Shown here piece after piece: positions 54,916 through 64,000 of a stretch of DNA of 64,000 nt. This DNA is from Marinobacter alexandrii. GTDB taxonomy: Bacteria; Bacteroidota; Bacteroidia; Cytophagales; Cyclobacteriaceae. Location of the stretch: NCBI GenBank assembly GCA_039984955.1, contig JBDWTN010000007.1, positions 2,612,501-2,676,500 on the forward strand. Direction: 5' to 3'. The notes beneath the pieces were generated by a model. That model had not been told where the DNA came from and did no database searches. It worked only from the letters and a program-made list of their open reading frames with translations. Both the position numbers and the translations under genes were made by a program. Position 1 is the stretch's first letter. Each line of letters begins with the position of its first letter.

Positions 54916-56109
54916 ATGAATCATCTTGTGAAGAAGATATTCGTAGCTCTTCTTTTAGTATCAGCAATCAGTTCCTTTGGTCAGGTTCAGCCTGGAGGAT
55001 TAGGAGGAGCAGACTTGGATCGTAATCCAATAACAACAGCTGTTCCATTCTTAAGTTTCGCACCTGATAGTCGTGCATCTGCTATGGGAGATGTGGGAGT
55101 TGCTACCTCTCCAGACGTTAATAGTATCCATTGGAACAACGCTAAGCTTGCTTTTCTTGACAAAGATTTGGGAGTAGGTTTTTCTTACTCTCCGTGGTTA
55201 GGAAACATTGTGGACGACATGTCATTGAGTTACTTGTCCTTCTATAAGAAGATTGATAGAGTTCAAACTATAGGAGTGAGCTTTAGATATTTCGACCTAG
55301 GTGAAATTGCTTTATTTGATGATAATGCTAATTCACTTGGAATAGAGAATCCAAATGAATTAGCTTTTGATGGGACCTATTCAAGAAAACTCTCCGAAAA
55401 TATGGGGTTAGGCGTTACGTTACGTTTTATCTGGTCAAACATTGCAGGAAATATTACCCAAGCACCCGATGCTAAAGCAGGGACTAGTGTGGCTGTGGAC
55501 TTTGGTTGGTACTACACCAAACCTCTGATATTATCAGGGAAAGATTCTGAAATTTCTTTTGGGGCACATATTTCAAATATTGGCCAGAAATTAACCTATA
55601 GCACTGAGGGAGCAGAGAACTTTATTCCTGCTAATCTCCGAATAGGAACCGCATTCAAAACAAATTTAGATCCTTACAATTCTTTCACTTTTGCATTCGA
55701 TGTGAATAAGTTACTTGTTCCTACTCCACCAATCATAGAAACAAATGAAGATGGGGAAGATGTGATTGTAAAAGGAAAAGATCCGAACAGATCTTTACTG
55801 TCTGGTACGTTTGGATCTTTTGGTGATGCTCCCAATGGATTCAAAGAAGAAATTCAAGAACTAACATATTCTGCCGGATTAGAATATTGGTACAGAGATA
55901 TCTTTGCTGCACGAGCTGGATATTTTTCAGAACATCAAAACAAAGGAAACAGAAAATACCTTACACTTGGAGCTGGTTTCAGATATCAGGTATTTGGATT
56001 TGATTTCTCCTACTTGATCCCAACGGATGGACAAAATAATCCATTAGCTGATACACTTCGAATTTCTCTATTATTTAATCTAGACAAAGGCATAGACGAG
56101 GGAGGCTAA
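54916..56109 (+). CDS. porV: PorV, type IX secretion system outer-membrane shuttle protein
   Basis: 397 residues from the ATG at 54916, which gives a normal signal peptide (about 1-23, ending SSFGQ). The ATG at 54880 adds 12 residues and precedes the promoter's start point. The mature protein is FadL-like: NPITTAVPFLSFAPDSRASA, MGDVGVATSPDVNSIHWNNA, KLAFLDKDLGVGFSYSPWLG are characteristic of PorV. It carries cargo from the SprA translocon to PorU on the cell surface. A strong hairpin follows. Confidence 0.96.
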   Translation: MNHLVKKIFVALLLVSAISSFGQVQPGGLGGADLDRNPITTAVPFLSFAPDSRASAMGDVGVATSPDVNSIHWNNAKLAFLDKDLGVGFSYSPWLGNIVDDMSLSYLSFYKKIDRVQTIGVSFRYFDLGEIALFDDNANSLGIENPNELAFDGTYSRKLSENMGLGVTLRFIWSNIAGNITQAPDAKAGTSVAVDFGWYYTKPLILSGKDSEISFGAHISNIGQKLTYSTEGAENFIPANLRIGTAFKTNLDPYNSFTFAFDVNKLLVPTPPIIETNEDGEDVIVKGKDPNRSLLSGTFGSFGDAPNGFKEEIQELTYSAGLEYWYRDIFAARAGYFSEHQNKGNRKYLTLGAGFRYQVFGFDFSYLIPTDGQNNPLADTLRISLLFNLDKGIDEGG

Positions 56110-56133
56110 AATTCATATACTCAAGACATTTTG

Positions 56134-56178
56134 AAAGAAGAGTTAACTGATTTTAGTTGACTCTTCTTTCTATTTTTA
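56134..56178 (+). terminator. Terminator hairpin after porV
   Basis: AAAGAAGAGTTAACT (56134-56148) and AGTTGACTCTTCTTT (56155-56169) form a 15-bp stem with one G-U pair around GATTTT. TATTTTTA follows. Because the 3' T-run is interrupted, strength is uncertain. Confidence 0.8.
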
Positions 56179-56198
56179 CGGTATTAAAAAAATAAACC

Positions 56199-57395
56199 AT
56201 GAACCAACTCTCCAATCGCATTAATAGTATTCCTGAATCAGCCACTTTGGCTATGGCAGCAAAAGCTAGAGAAATGAAAGAAAAAGGGGTTGAGGTAATC
56301 AGCCTCAGCCTTGGAGAACCTGATTTCAAGACACCTAAACATATCCAAGATGGTGCGATAGATGCGATAAAATCTGAAGATTTTTTTGCTTACCCACCCG
56401 TAAACGGGTATTTAGATTTAAGAAAAGCTATTTCAGAAAAATTTAAAAGAGACAATAATCTTGAATATAGTGCAGATCAGATAGTTGTATCGAATGGGGC
56501 AAAGCAGTCGATTGCCAATGTTTTCATGGCTATCCTAAATCCAGGCGATGAAGTGGTGGTTTTAACACCCTATTGGGTGAGTTACTCTGCCATGATCTTA
56601 TTGGCAGAAGGACAACCAGTTTTTGTGAGGGGTACCATAGAAAATGATTTTAAGGCTACTGCTGATCAGATAAAAGAGGCAATTACGGAAAAAACCAAAG
56701 CAGTGATCTTTTCTTCTCCGTGCAACCCAACCGGATCGGTATTCACTAAATCTGAGTTAACGGCAATTGCTGATGTTTTAAAAGACAGAAAGGATATTAC
56801 GATAATTTCCGATGAGATTTATGAATTGATAAATTTTGGGGAAAAACATGAAAGTATTGGCACAATAGGAGATTTGCAGGAGCGTACAGTTACAGTAAAT
56901 GGATTCTCTAAAGGATTTGCAATGACGGGATGGAGAGTCGGATACATTGGTGCTCCGCTTTGGATAGCTAAGGCAGCAAATAAAATGCAAGGGCAATACA
57001 CGTCAGGCAATTGTTCAATTGCCCAAAGAGCTGCACTCACAGCTTTAAATGGCCCAATGGAACCAACTATAAAGATGGCTCAAGCATATGAAAATCGTAG
57101 ATCCTTAGTCTACGATTTATTGAATGAAATACCTGGTTTTGAAGTAAATATGCCACAAGGAGCATTCTATTTTTTCCCGAATGTTAAACATTACTTAGGT
57201 AAATCAATCAATGATACTAAGATTGATACAGTTAATGATTTATGTATGTATTTGCTTGAAGACGCTCACGTTTCTTTAGTAACTGGAGAAGCCTTTGGTG
57301 ATCCTGAGTGCTTAAGAATTTCGTATGCTGCCTCCGAAGAAGATTTGACCACTGCACTTTCCAAGGTAAAAGAATCTTTGGCTAAATTATCCTAA
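56199..57395 (+). CDS. aspC: Aspartate aminotransferase, class I PLP-dependent
   Basis: 398 residues. The PLP lysine is K238 (GFSKGFAMTGWRVGYIG). ISLSLGEPDFKTPKHIQDGA, SNGAKQSIANVFMAIL, SPCNPTGSVF and SDEIYELI are all standard for AspB-type bacterial enzymes. It interconverts aspartate and oxaloacetate with glutamate and 2-oxoglutarate. The heptose kinase gene starts at the next base after its stop. Confidence 0.94.
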   Translation: MNQLSNRINSIPESATLAMAAKAREMKEKGVEVISLSLGEPDFKTPKHIQDGAIDAIKSEDFFAYPPVNGYLDLRKAISEKFKRDNNLEYSADQIVVSNGAKQSIANVFMAILNPGDEVVVLTPYWVSYSAMILLAEGQPVFVRGTIENDFKATADQIKEAITEKTKAVIFSSPCNPTGSVFTKSELTAIADVLKDRKDITIISDEIYELINFGEKHESIGTIGDLQERTVTVNGFSKGFAMTGWRVGYIGAPLWIAKAANKMQGQYTSGNCSIAQRAALTALNGPMEPTIKMAQAYENRRSLVYDLLNEIPGFEVNMPQGAFYFFPNVKHYLGKSINDTKIDTVNDLCMYLLEDAHVSLVTGEAFGDPECLRISYAASEEDLTTALSKVKESLAKLS

Positions 57396-58394
57396 ATGAA
57401 ATCACTGGAAGAAGTATTTGACGGATTCAAAAACAAGACTGTTTTAGTTGTCGGAGACGTAATGATAGATTATTACATGCATGGGCAAGTAAGTCGAATC
57501 TCTCCGGAGGCACCTGTTCCTGTTTTGAAATTGGGTAGGCAAGAAAAACGTTTGGGTGGAGCTGCCAACGTAGCTATGAATATTCGTGCCTTAGGAGCAA
57601 CACCAATTTTATGCTCAGTTGTTGGTGATGATTCAGATGGAGCAGCATTTGAGCAATTGTTAGAGTATGAAAATATGCCAAATAAAGGCATCATTAGGAG
57701 TCAAAATAGAGTTACTACTACGAAGCTGAGAATTATGTCTGACCTTCAGCACCTTGTCAGGGTGGATACTGAAGATGTACATCCTTTGGTTGATCTGGAT
57801 CAAAAATCACTTTTGCATCATATAAAAAATCTTTTGGAAGAGTGTGATTTAGTGATTTTTGAGGATTACGATAAAGGGACTATCAATCCTGAGGTAATTC
57901 AAGAGACGATAGCACTTGCACAAGAAAAAAATATACCTGTAGCAGTTGATCCCAAAACAAGAAATTTTACTAAGTATCAGGGTGTATCAATATTCAAGGT
58001 GAATATTGCAGACTTGAAGGATGGGCTAGACATTGAATTTGATGCATTAGAAGAGTCGCAGTTTGAGAATGCTGTAAAGCAATTGAAGAATAGTGTAAAA
58101 GCTGAGAATTATCTAATCACGCTATCCAAAAAAGGAATTTTTTACGATTCAGAAAAATCATCGGGTAAACTTTCGGCACATCCTCGTCAGATTTCAGAAG
58201 TTCTTGGTGCTGGAGATACAGTTATTAGTATTGCAGGGCTATGTTTAACGCTAGGTCTTCCATTAGAATTCATAGCAGAGCTTGCAAATCTTGGAGGAGG
58301 AATCGTTTGTGAATTGCCCGGAGCAGTTCCAATTAATAAAGAAATATTGCTTAAGCAAGCAAAGGAGAATTCTATACTCAAAAAATATCTTTAA
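57396..58394 (+). CDS. rfaE1: D-beta-D-heptose-7-phosphate kinase (HldE/RfaE domain I only)
   Basis: 332 residues of the PfkB (ribokinase) family. VVGDVMIDYYMHGQVSRISP, KRLGGAANVAMNIRALGA and the ATP/anion motif LGAGDTVISIAGLCL match HldE domain I. The nucleotidyltransferase half is absent (the family fusion is 470 residues), so the adenylyl transfer must be done by a separate HldC. The pathway leads to ADP-heptose for the LPS core. It starts immediately after the aminotransferase gene and the two are likely cotranscribed. Confidence 0.9.
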   Translation: MKSLEEVFDGFKNKTVLVVGDVMIDYYMHGQVSRISPEAPVPVLKLGRQEKRLGGAANVAMNIRALGATPILCSVVGDDSDGAAFEQLLEYENMPNKGIIRSQNRVTTTKLRIMSDLQHLVRVDTEDVHPLVDLDQKSLLHHIKNLLEECDLVIFEDYDKGTINPEVIQETIALAQEKNIPVAVDPKTRNFTKYQGVSIFKVNIADLKDGLDIEFDALEESQFENAVKQLKNSVKAENYLITLSKKGIFYDSEKSSGKLSAHPRQISEVLGAGDTVISIAGLCLTLGLPLEFIAELANLGGGIVCELPGAVPINKEILLKQAKENSILKKYL

Positions 58395-58411
58395 TTTGGC
58401 TGATATCAGCC

Positions 58412-60748
58412 ATGAATAGATTCACATTAATTATTCTGTTTTTGTTTTCTATCACTCTTAGCGCAAATGCGCAAGAGGTGGTTGATGGGGTTATTGATCT
58501 TTCTGGAATTGAGCTGAAAGACAATGCAGTGACCTTGAATGGCGAATGGGAGTTCTTTTGGGAAGAATTGATAAGTCCAGACTCAATTCAATTTTATGAG
58601 AAGGATTACTATCAATTCCCAAAACTTTGGAATGGAGGGACGACTAGAAATGGTCAAGAATTGCAAGCGGTGGGTTATGCAACCTACCGTATAAAAATTA
58701 TTCTACCACCAAAAACGCCCCAACTTGCTATTTCAATGGGCGAAACGTACAATTCTTATTTATTGTACTACGATGGGTTTGAAATCTCAAAGAATGGGAA
58801 AGTGGGAAAATCGAAGGAGGAATCAGTGCCAGACTGGATGCCTCAAGTTATTTCTATTGCACGATATCAAAATAGTCTGGAATTTGTTCTTCAGGTTTCT
58901 AATTTCAGACACACAAAGGGAGGATGCAGAGAGCCAATCTTAATTGGTGACAGGAAGGTTTTAACCGCTCAGCGCGACTTTAATTTTAGTTATGATTTTT
59001 TACTGAGTGGTAGCCTGATCATGGGAGGATTATTTTTCCTTGGACTATTCATGTTTGGTCAGCACGAAAAGTCTGTGCTATTCTTTGCATTATTTTGTTT
59101 GACCTTCAGCTATCGAATGATAGGGAGCGGAGAATATGCCATTCATGCTTTGTATCCTGATATGCCATGGGATTTGATTATTCGAGCTGAATATTTAGCT
59201 CTCTTTATACCCTGCGGCATCTTTACCATATATAGTTACCTACTTTATCCAGAGGATAGTAAAAAGCTAGTGTTACTTGGATTTTCGCTTGTAGCAGGTG
59301 TTTTTTCAGTACTTTCTTTTTTTGCACCCACAGCATTTTTCACCAAGCTAGTAGAGCCCTTCTTCTTCTTAATAATTGTTGGAATTTTCTACTTGATATA
59401 CGTCTATTGGATTGCGTATAAAAGAAATCGTACCGGAGCTCAATATGCATTTGCCAGCACAGGAATTGTATTCATGGTGGCGGTTTATCTTATCTCTGTA
59501 TATCTAACTCCGGTTCAGGAAAATACATTTTTAACGTTTATAGGATTTATCCTGTTCTTCTTTTTCCAATCACTAATTCTATCGTATCGTTTCGCACATT
59601 CATTAAGGAAGGCGAAAGATGCTGCTGAAACAGCTTCGAAGGCGAAGACAGATTTCTTAAGTACAATCTCTCATGAGATTCGTACCCCACTAAATGCAGT
59701 AGTTGGAATTTCACACTTTCTTATCAATGAAAGCCCGAGATCGGATCAAAAAGAAAGCTTAGAGTCTCTTCAGTTCTCAGCAGAACACTTAACAGCGCTG
59801 ATAAATGATATTTTAGATTACAATAAACTCGAATCAGGAGCAATTGAATTTGAATTCACAAATGTGAATCTCAATAACCTTTCAGCTAAAATAATCAAAG
59901 CCCATTCAGCTTTAGCCAAAGAAAAGGGAGTGAGTTTAACACTTGAAATCGATGAGAAAATTCACCCTTTGGTACTAGCGGATCAGACAAGAATATACCA
60001 AGTACTCAATAATCTGATCAATAATGCCCTCAAGTTTACTTCGAAAGGATATGTAAAACTGAACTGTATATTGCTTGAATCTGATGATGAAGTTCAGAAA
60101 ATTAGGACCGAAGTTCTAGACTCTGGAATCGGTATTCCATACAACAAGCAAAAACTAATATTTGAAAGATTTACTCAAGCAGGCTCTTCGACAACTAGGG
60201 AATATGGAGGAACTGGACTTGGGTTAGCCATTATCAAGAAGATTTTAAACCTGGTGGGTTCAGAGATTCATGTGAAAAGTGAACCAGGTTCAGGTACAAT
60301 ATTTTGGTTTGACCTTAGCTTCAGGAAGATTCTTAGCGAAGAAGTGGATGAAGCCATTCAAGAAGAACAGGATAGTAATATCATTTCAGGAAAGACCATT
60401 TTGCTGGTTGAGGATAATCAAATGAATATCATGGTTGCAGAAAAGTTCTTAAAAAAATGGGAACTTCATGTGGTTGTAGCGTTCAATGGTCAAGAAGGTG
60501 TTGAAATGATGCAAAACAAGAAATTTGACCTTGTTTTAATGGACTTACAAATGCCAATCATGGATGGCTACAAAGCCACTAGGAAAATAAGAACCTTTGA
60601 TCAACAAACCCCTATTATAGCATTAACCGCATCTGCATTGTTAAAAGTGCGGCAGGATGTAATTGCAGCGGGGATGAATGACTATATAACCAAGCCATTT
60701 GACCCGAATGAATTAAGACGCAAGATCGCACACTATATCAAGCACTAG
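58412..60748 (+). CDS. Hybrid sensor histidine kinase with 7TMR-DISM sensor
   Basis: 778 residues. A signal peptide (about 1-20) and an extracellular jelly-roll sensor (7TMR-DISMED2-like, about 25-185) precede seven membrane helices (about 190-395). A HisKA domain carries H421 ([16 protein letters not shown]), then HATPase ([47 protein letters not shown]). The receiver domain (about 660-775) has D711 ([13 protein letters not shown]) and ends in the Lys of [11 protein letters not shown]. No output domain or cognate regulator is adjacent. Its stop and that of the convergent hemE share CTAG. Confidence 0.95.
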   Translation: MNRFTLIILFLFSITLSANAQEVVDGVIDLSGIELKDNAVTLNGEWEFFWEELISPDSIQFYEKDYYQFPKLWNGGTTRNGQELQAVGYATYRIKIILPPKTPQLAISMGETYNSYLLYYDGFEISKNGKVGKSKEESVPDWMPQVISIARYQNSLEFVLQVSNFRHTKGGCREPILIGDRKVLTAQRDFNFSYDFLLSGSLIMGGLFFLGLFMFGQHEKSVLFFALFCLTFSYRMIGSGEYAIHALYPDMPWDLIIRAEYLALFIPCGIFTIYSYLLYPEDSKKLVLLGFSLVAGVFSVLSFFAPTAFFTKLVEPFFFLIIVGIFYLIYVYWIAYKRNRTGAQYAFASTGIVFMVAVYLISVYLTPVQENTFLTFIGFILFFFFQSLILSYRFAHSLRKAKDAAETASKAKTDFLSTISHEIRTPLNAVVGISHFLINESPRSDQKESLESLQFSAEHLTALINDILDYNKLESGAIEFEFTNVNLNNLSAKIIKAHSALAKEKGVSLTLEIDEKIHPLVLADQTRIYQVLNNLINNALKFTSKGYVKLNCILLESDDEVQKIRTEVLDSGIGIPYNKQKLIFERFTQAGSSTTREYGGTGLGLAIIKKILNLVGSEIHVKSEPGSGTIFWFDLSFRKILSEEVDEAIQEEQDSNIISGKTILLVEDNQMNIMVAEKFLKKWELHVVVAFNGQEGVEMMQNKKFDLVLMDLQMPIMDGYKATRKIRTFDQQTPIIALTASALLKVRQDVIAAGMNDYITKPFDPNELRRKIAHYIKH

Positions 60749-61767
60749 CTTGTTGATAGCTCTTTCACGGATTCAATAAAGTATTTCACCTTATTAGGAT
60801 CAGTGTCTGGATACACTCCATGACCGAGGTTTGCAATGTGAGGATGACCTTGAAAACCCTTAAGCATTTTTTTGGTTTCTATTTTTATAAGCTCATTGCT
60901 ACCATAAAGTGCACATGGATCCAGATTCCCTTGAAGAGTTTTATCCTTCAGGACGTTCTTAGCTGTAGCAACGTCCATATTCCAATCCAGACCTATTGTT
61001 CTGCAGTCTAAGTTTACCATTTCAGGTAGTGCCCACCATGCCCCTTTTGCAAAGACTGTAATAGGTACTTCAGTAATTGCTTGACATATTTTGGAAATGT
61101 ATTTAAGAGAGAATTGTGAATAATGTTCAGGAGGAAGTACTCCAGCCCAAGAATCAAAAATCTGAATGATATCAGCACCAGCTTTGATTTGATTTTTGAG
61201 ATAGCCGATTGTAGAATCGGTGATCATGTTTAGCAGCTTATCTGCCATTTCAGGATTTGAGTAGAGTAATTTCCTTGCTTTCGAAAAAGTCTTACTCCCA
61301 CCTCCTTCGATCATGTAAGAAAAAATAGTCCAAGGAGCACCTGCAAATCCAATAAGAGGTACTCTTTCATTGAGTTCCTTCTTCGTGATTTTAATAGCCT
61401 CATAAACGTAACTTAGATCACTGGGATCCGCTACTTTCAAGCTATCAATGTCAGATATTTTTTCCACGGTTTTTGGGAAGTGCGGCCCTTTTTTCTCTAC
61501 CATTTCATAGGTCAATCCCATTGCCTCAGGAATTACAAGAATGTCAGAAAAAATAATTGCAGCATCGACTCCTAGAATGTCCACCGGTTGAATTGTGACT
61601 TCAGCAGCGAGCTCTGGGGTTTCTACCAATTCTTTGAATCCAGATAAGCGATTTCTTATTGCTCTGTATTCAGGCAATATTCTTCCAGCTTGTCTCATTA
61701 ACCAAACAGGAGTGCGTTCTGTCTTTTCCCCTCTGGCTGCTCTTAGGATAAGGTCGTTTTTCAGCAT
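60745..61767 (-). CDS. hemE: Uroporphyrinogen decarboxylase
   Basis: 340 residues from the ATG at 61767, which gives the conserved start [20 protein letters not shown]. The frame is open to 61794 but the promoter lies in that stretch. [16 protein letters not shown] holds the substrate-binding Arg residues; [15 protein letters not shown] contains the catalytic Asp; [16 protein letters not shown] and [10 protein letters not shown] follow. It decarboxylates uroporphyrinogen III to coproporphyrinogen III in heme synthesis. A perfect promoter ends 6 bp before the ATG. Confidence 0.96.
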   Translation of the reverse strand: MLKNDLILRAARGEKTERTPVWLMRQAGRILPEYRAIRNRLSGFKELVETPELAAEVTIQPVDILGVDAAIIFSDILVIPEAMGLTYEMVEKKGPHFPKTVEKISDIDSLKVADPSDLSYVYEAIKITKKELNERVPLIGFAGAPWTIFSYMIEGGGSKTFSKARKLLYSNPEMADKLLNMITDSTIGYLKNQIKAGADIIQIFDSWAGVLPPEHYSQFSLKYISKICQAITEVPITVFAKGAWWALPEMVNLDCRTIGLDWNMDVATAKNVLKDKTLQGNLDPCALYGSNELIKIETKKMLKGFQGHPHIANLGHGVYPDTDPNKVKYFIESVKELSTS

Positions 61768-61772
61768 GGCCG

Positions 61773-61801
61773 CAAAAATAGACACGATTGGCAAACTCCA
61801 A
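61773..61801 (-). promoter_or_regulatory. Promoter of hemE, adjoining the start codon
   Basis: On the minus strand TTG (61801-61799), 18 bases, TATTTTTG (61780-61773). The expected +1 is about 61769, leaving a leader of only about two bases before the ATG. Confidence 0.72.
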
Positions 61802-61846
61802 CATCAAAGCTTCAGTTATTGCTTCAAACAATGAGTATCTTTGAGT

Positions 61847-62755
61847 ATGGCAATATTATTCGACAGTTTTGAAGCTTGGAAAAAAGAATGTGAAGAAAAA
61901 GATCTGCCACTTTTTAGACCTGTGCTTGATTTTGAGATAAATCAAAAAGGACACGCTGAAGAGGAAATATGGAACGGAGTTGGGGAGGCATATAAGGTAA
62001 TGAAAGAGGCCGTTCAATCTGGTCTTAGTGAAGAGATGAGTTCTTATTCAGGCATGATTAATAATGGAGCTAAGAAGGTGATGAATTTCCCCAAAGCAGT
62101 TTTGTCTCCTGAATTCCAAAAATTAATCGCCAGATCGCTTGCTGCCAAAGAAGTGAATTCTTGCATGGGGAGAGTTGTAGCTGCACCAACAGCAGGAGCC
62201 AGTGGTATTTTACCAGGCACTTTAGTTACGCTTCAGGAAATTCACGGAATAGACGATAGAAAAATATTTGAAGCGTTGCTGATAGGCGCAGGAGTGGCGT
62301 TGATTTTAGAGAAACGAGCTTCAATTGCGGGCGCAGTAGGAGGGTGTCAAGCAGAGACCGGAGCAGCAGCAGCTATGGCCGCAGCAGGGATTGCTTATTG
62401 TCTAGGAGGATCCAATGATCAAACATTTAATGCAGTGGCGATTACCATCCAATGTATGCTTGGTTTAGTCTGCGATCCAGTCGCAGGTTTAGTGGAAATA
62501 CCTTGTGTTGTGAGAAATGCTAGTGCTGCAGCGATTGCGAATTCGTCAGCACAAATAGCGCTTGCGGATGTAAGCTCTGTTATTCCAGTAGATGAATGCG
62601 TGGATGCGATGGGTGAGGTAGGCCAAAGCATGGAGTCCAGATATAAAGAGACCGCAGAAGGAGGCCTGGCTGCTACGCCGACAGGTAGAGCAATATCTAA
62701 GAGGGTCCTAATTCAAGATATTGAGGTGATGGAGGATCCTACAGATGAGGATTAG
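61847..62755 (+). CDS. sdaAA: L-serine dehydratase, iron-sulfur dependent, alpha subunit/domain
   Basis: 302 residues from the ATG at 61847; a TTG at 61841 would add two residues. The SDH alpha domain is complete: NSCMGRVVAAPTAGASGILP, GGCQAETGAAAAM and CDPVAGLVEIPCVVRNAS supply the Cys ligands of the Fe4S4 cluster. It deaminates serine to pyruvate. The beta (ASB) domain normally needed is neither fused nor adjacent. TATCTTTG (61836-61843) lies just before the ATG and may be its -7 element, but no correctly spaced -33 is visible. Its stop overlaps the convergent gene's stop. Confidence 0.94.
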   Translation: MAILFDSFEAWKKECEEKDLPLFRPVLDFEINQKGHAEEEIWNGVGEAYKVMKEAVQSGLSEEMSSYSGMINNGAKKVMNFPKAVLSPEFQKLIARSLAAKEVNSCMGRVVAAPTAGASGILPGTLVTLQEIHGIDDRKIFEALLIGAGVALILEKRASIAGAVGGCQAETGAAAAMAAAGIAYCLGGSNDQTFNAVAITIQCMLGLVCDPVAGLVEIPCVVRNASAAAIANSSAQIALADVSSVIPVDECVDAMGEVGQSMESRYKETAEGGLAATPTGRAISKRVLIQDIEVMEDPTDED

Positions 62756-63201
62756 TTAGGGATAAAATCCTCTACCAACCAGAAGGCATACTTAATCACA
62801 AGTGTAATTATGGTACTCCATAAAAAGGCACTAATCCACATCCATTTTAGGATTAATTTCTTTTTTGACCCGAGAAGATTTACAAGAAGACCTCCTCCAG
62901 GGGGAGTCAATACTAATGGGGTCAAAAGACACATTCCTTTCAAGCCAAACCTTCTCCATATTTTGACAAAACGTCTACTTTTTTTTGAAAATACACGTTT
63001 GTTTTTTCTAAATCTTCCAAAGAACGTTCTAATCTCATCACCAAAAAAAGTGAAAAGGTAGATTGTAGTCATCATTCCTAGCGCTGTAAGTATAATGATA
63101 GCCGGAATGGGTAGGTCATTAGCTACTCCGAAGGTGGGTCCAAAAACGAATTTTAACCCACTCAAAAAGTATACAGTAAAGTATTTCAGTGCTGTAGCCA
63201 T
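62752..63201 (-). CDS. Small membrane protein, possibly COG2426 (small multidrug export) type
   Basis: 149 residues. Three or four hydrophobic segments: YFTVYFLSGLKFVFGPTFGV, PAIIILTALGMMTTIYLFTF, GMCLLTPLVLTPPGGGLLVN and MWISAFLWSTIITLVIKYAF, with a basic cytoplasmic loop between (RKNKRVFSKKSRRFVKIWRR). The spacing and the PPGGG-containing helix recall the small multidrug-export family (COG2426), but this is a weak match by eye. Divergent from adk. Confidence 0.75.
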   Translation of the reverse strand: MATALKYFTVYFLSGLKFVFGPTFGVANDLPIPAIIILTALGMMTTIYLFTFFGDEIRTFFGRFRKNKRVFSKKSRRFVKIWRRFGLKGMCLLTPLVLTPPGGGLLVNLLGSKKKLILKWMWISAFLWSTIITLVIKYAFWLVEDFIPN

Positions 63202-63293
63202 AATAGTTCGCTAACTTAGTGATACTAGTTTAAAATCAGACCGACAGATACACTTTTACCTTTTATCTTTACCGCTTTTTACAAATTGAAGGT

Positions 63294-63869
63294 ATGCTAA
63301 ATATTATTTTGTTTGGACCTCCAGGAGCGGGGAAAGGAACTCAAAGTGAGCGATTAATAGAGAAATACGGATTGTGTCATATATCTACAGGTGATCTATT
63401 CAGATTGCATACAAAGAATGATACTGAACTTGGCAAGAGGGTTAAAGAAATAATGAATAATGGTCAGCTGGTTTCTGACGACATTACCATTGCCATGTTG
63501 AAGGAAGAAGTAGAAAAAAATCCAGATGCGAGTGGTTTTTTGTTTGATGGATTTCCAAGAACAGTAGACCAAGCGAAGGCCCTTGATAACCTTATGGAAT
63601 CAATGAGTTCTAAGATTCATTCTATCATTGAATTGAAGGTGACTGAACACGAAGTGAGACAGAGAATTGCTAAGCGAAAGGAATTAGAGAATCGCGTAGA
63701 CGATGCATCAGATAAGTTGGATAGAAGAATTAATGAATACTTTACAAAAACAGTTCATGTGCTCCCATTTTATGAAGAACAAGGTAGACTCTCAACAGTA
63801 AATGGCATTGGAGACATAGAGGATATTTCAAAAGAGATTGATAAAACAGTATCTGCCCTGGAGGTCTAA
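63294..63869 (+). CDS. adk: Adenylate kinase
   Basis: 191 residues. P-loop GPPGAGKGTQSERL (8-21), AMP-binding STGDLFR, the FDGFPRTVDQA motif and RVDDASDKLDRRINEYF with the catalytic Arg residues are present. The LID is the short, zinc-less type, which makes it shorter than the 214-residue long form and normal for Bacteroidota. It makes ADP from AMP and ATP. The obg gene starts 6 bp after the stop. Confidence 0.96.
   Translation: MLNIILFGPPGAGKGTQSERLIEKYGLCHISTGDLFRLHTKNDTELGKRVKEIMNNGQLVSDDITIAMLKEEVEKNPDASGFLFDGFPRTVDQAKALDNLMESMSSKIHSIIELKVTEHEVRQRIAKRKELENRVDDASDKLDRRINEYFTKTVHVLPFYEEQGRLSTVNGIGDIEDISKEIDKTVSALEV

Positions 63870-64000
<131 letters not shown>

Overview
The window reads as a chromosomal stretch of a Bacteroidota bacterium, most likely of the order Cytophagales (Reichenbachiella/Ekhidna/Fulvivirga-like; the family is a guess). 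Reasons: adjacent porU and porV genes of the type IX secretion system, a short primary sigma factor without region 1.1, CarboxypepD-reg/TonB-type envelope proteins, DUF5916 and DUF2911 proteins, AT-rich DNA (about 40% GC by eye), and promoters of the Bacteroidota type (TTG, about 18 bases, TAnnTTTG). I see no rRNA, tRNA, phage, plasmid, insertion sequence or CRISPR array. Several genes should start at a later codon than the longest reading frame, and this is noted entry by entry.

Layout. 1-8.1 kb: a DUF5916 outer-membrane protein; a LytS/LytTR two-component pair; an ECF sigma factor with a TonB-type anti-sigma protein; and a divergent von Willebrand A protein. The last two share a SusC-like N-terminal module. 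8.4-12.2 kb: small secreted proteins, a SiaC-like (DUF1987) protein, a CAP lipoprotein and an aldo/keto reductase. 12.3-15.8 kb: a TPP-riboswitch operon with a TonB-dependent receptor and an NMT1/THI5-like protein that has no signal peptide. 15.8-23.7 kb: ABC-F ATPase, lipoprotein, NUDIX hydrolase, MATE and MFS exporters. 23.7-35.1 kb: a cluster of two PadR regulators, three FtsX/MacB-type permeases with N-terminal prefix domains, and a coupled beta-lactamase-fold hydrolase, with operator-like repeats in front of both padR genes.

35.2-44.9 kb: primary sigma factor rpoD, a HEAT-like unknown, CsaA-like tRNA-binding protein, xthA, gcvT, comB, a leucine-rich-repeat protein, a membrane AraC regulator and small housekeeping genes. 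44.9-50.1 kb: a minus-strand operon (FAD oxidoreductase, 1071-residue propeller/barrel protein, YicC nuclease). 50.1-58.4 kb: MBL hydrolase, pssA, porU, porV, aspartate aminotransferase and heptose-7-phosphate kinase. 58.4-64 kb: hybrid histidine kinase, hemE, serine dehydratase alpha, a small membrane protein, adk and the start of obg.

The points most worth a second look are: the riboswitch-controlled THI5-like protein confined to the cytoplasm; the PadR/permease cluster with a 21-bp inverted repeat and 20-bp direct repeats; the ECF sigma gene whose homologous N-terminus lies upstream of any ATG; the TonB/SusC-module anti-sigma chimera; and promoters placed so close to start codons (hemE, ABC-F, perhaps sdaA) that the mRNAs should be leaderless.
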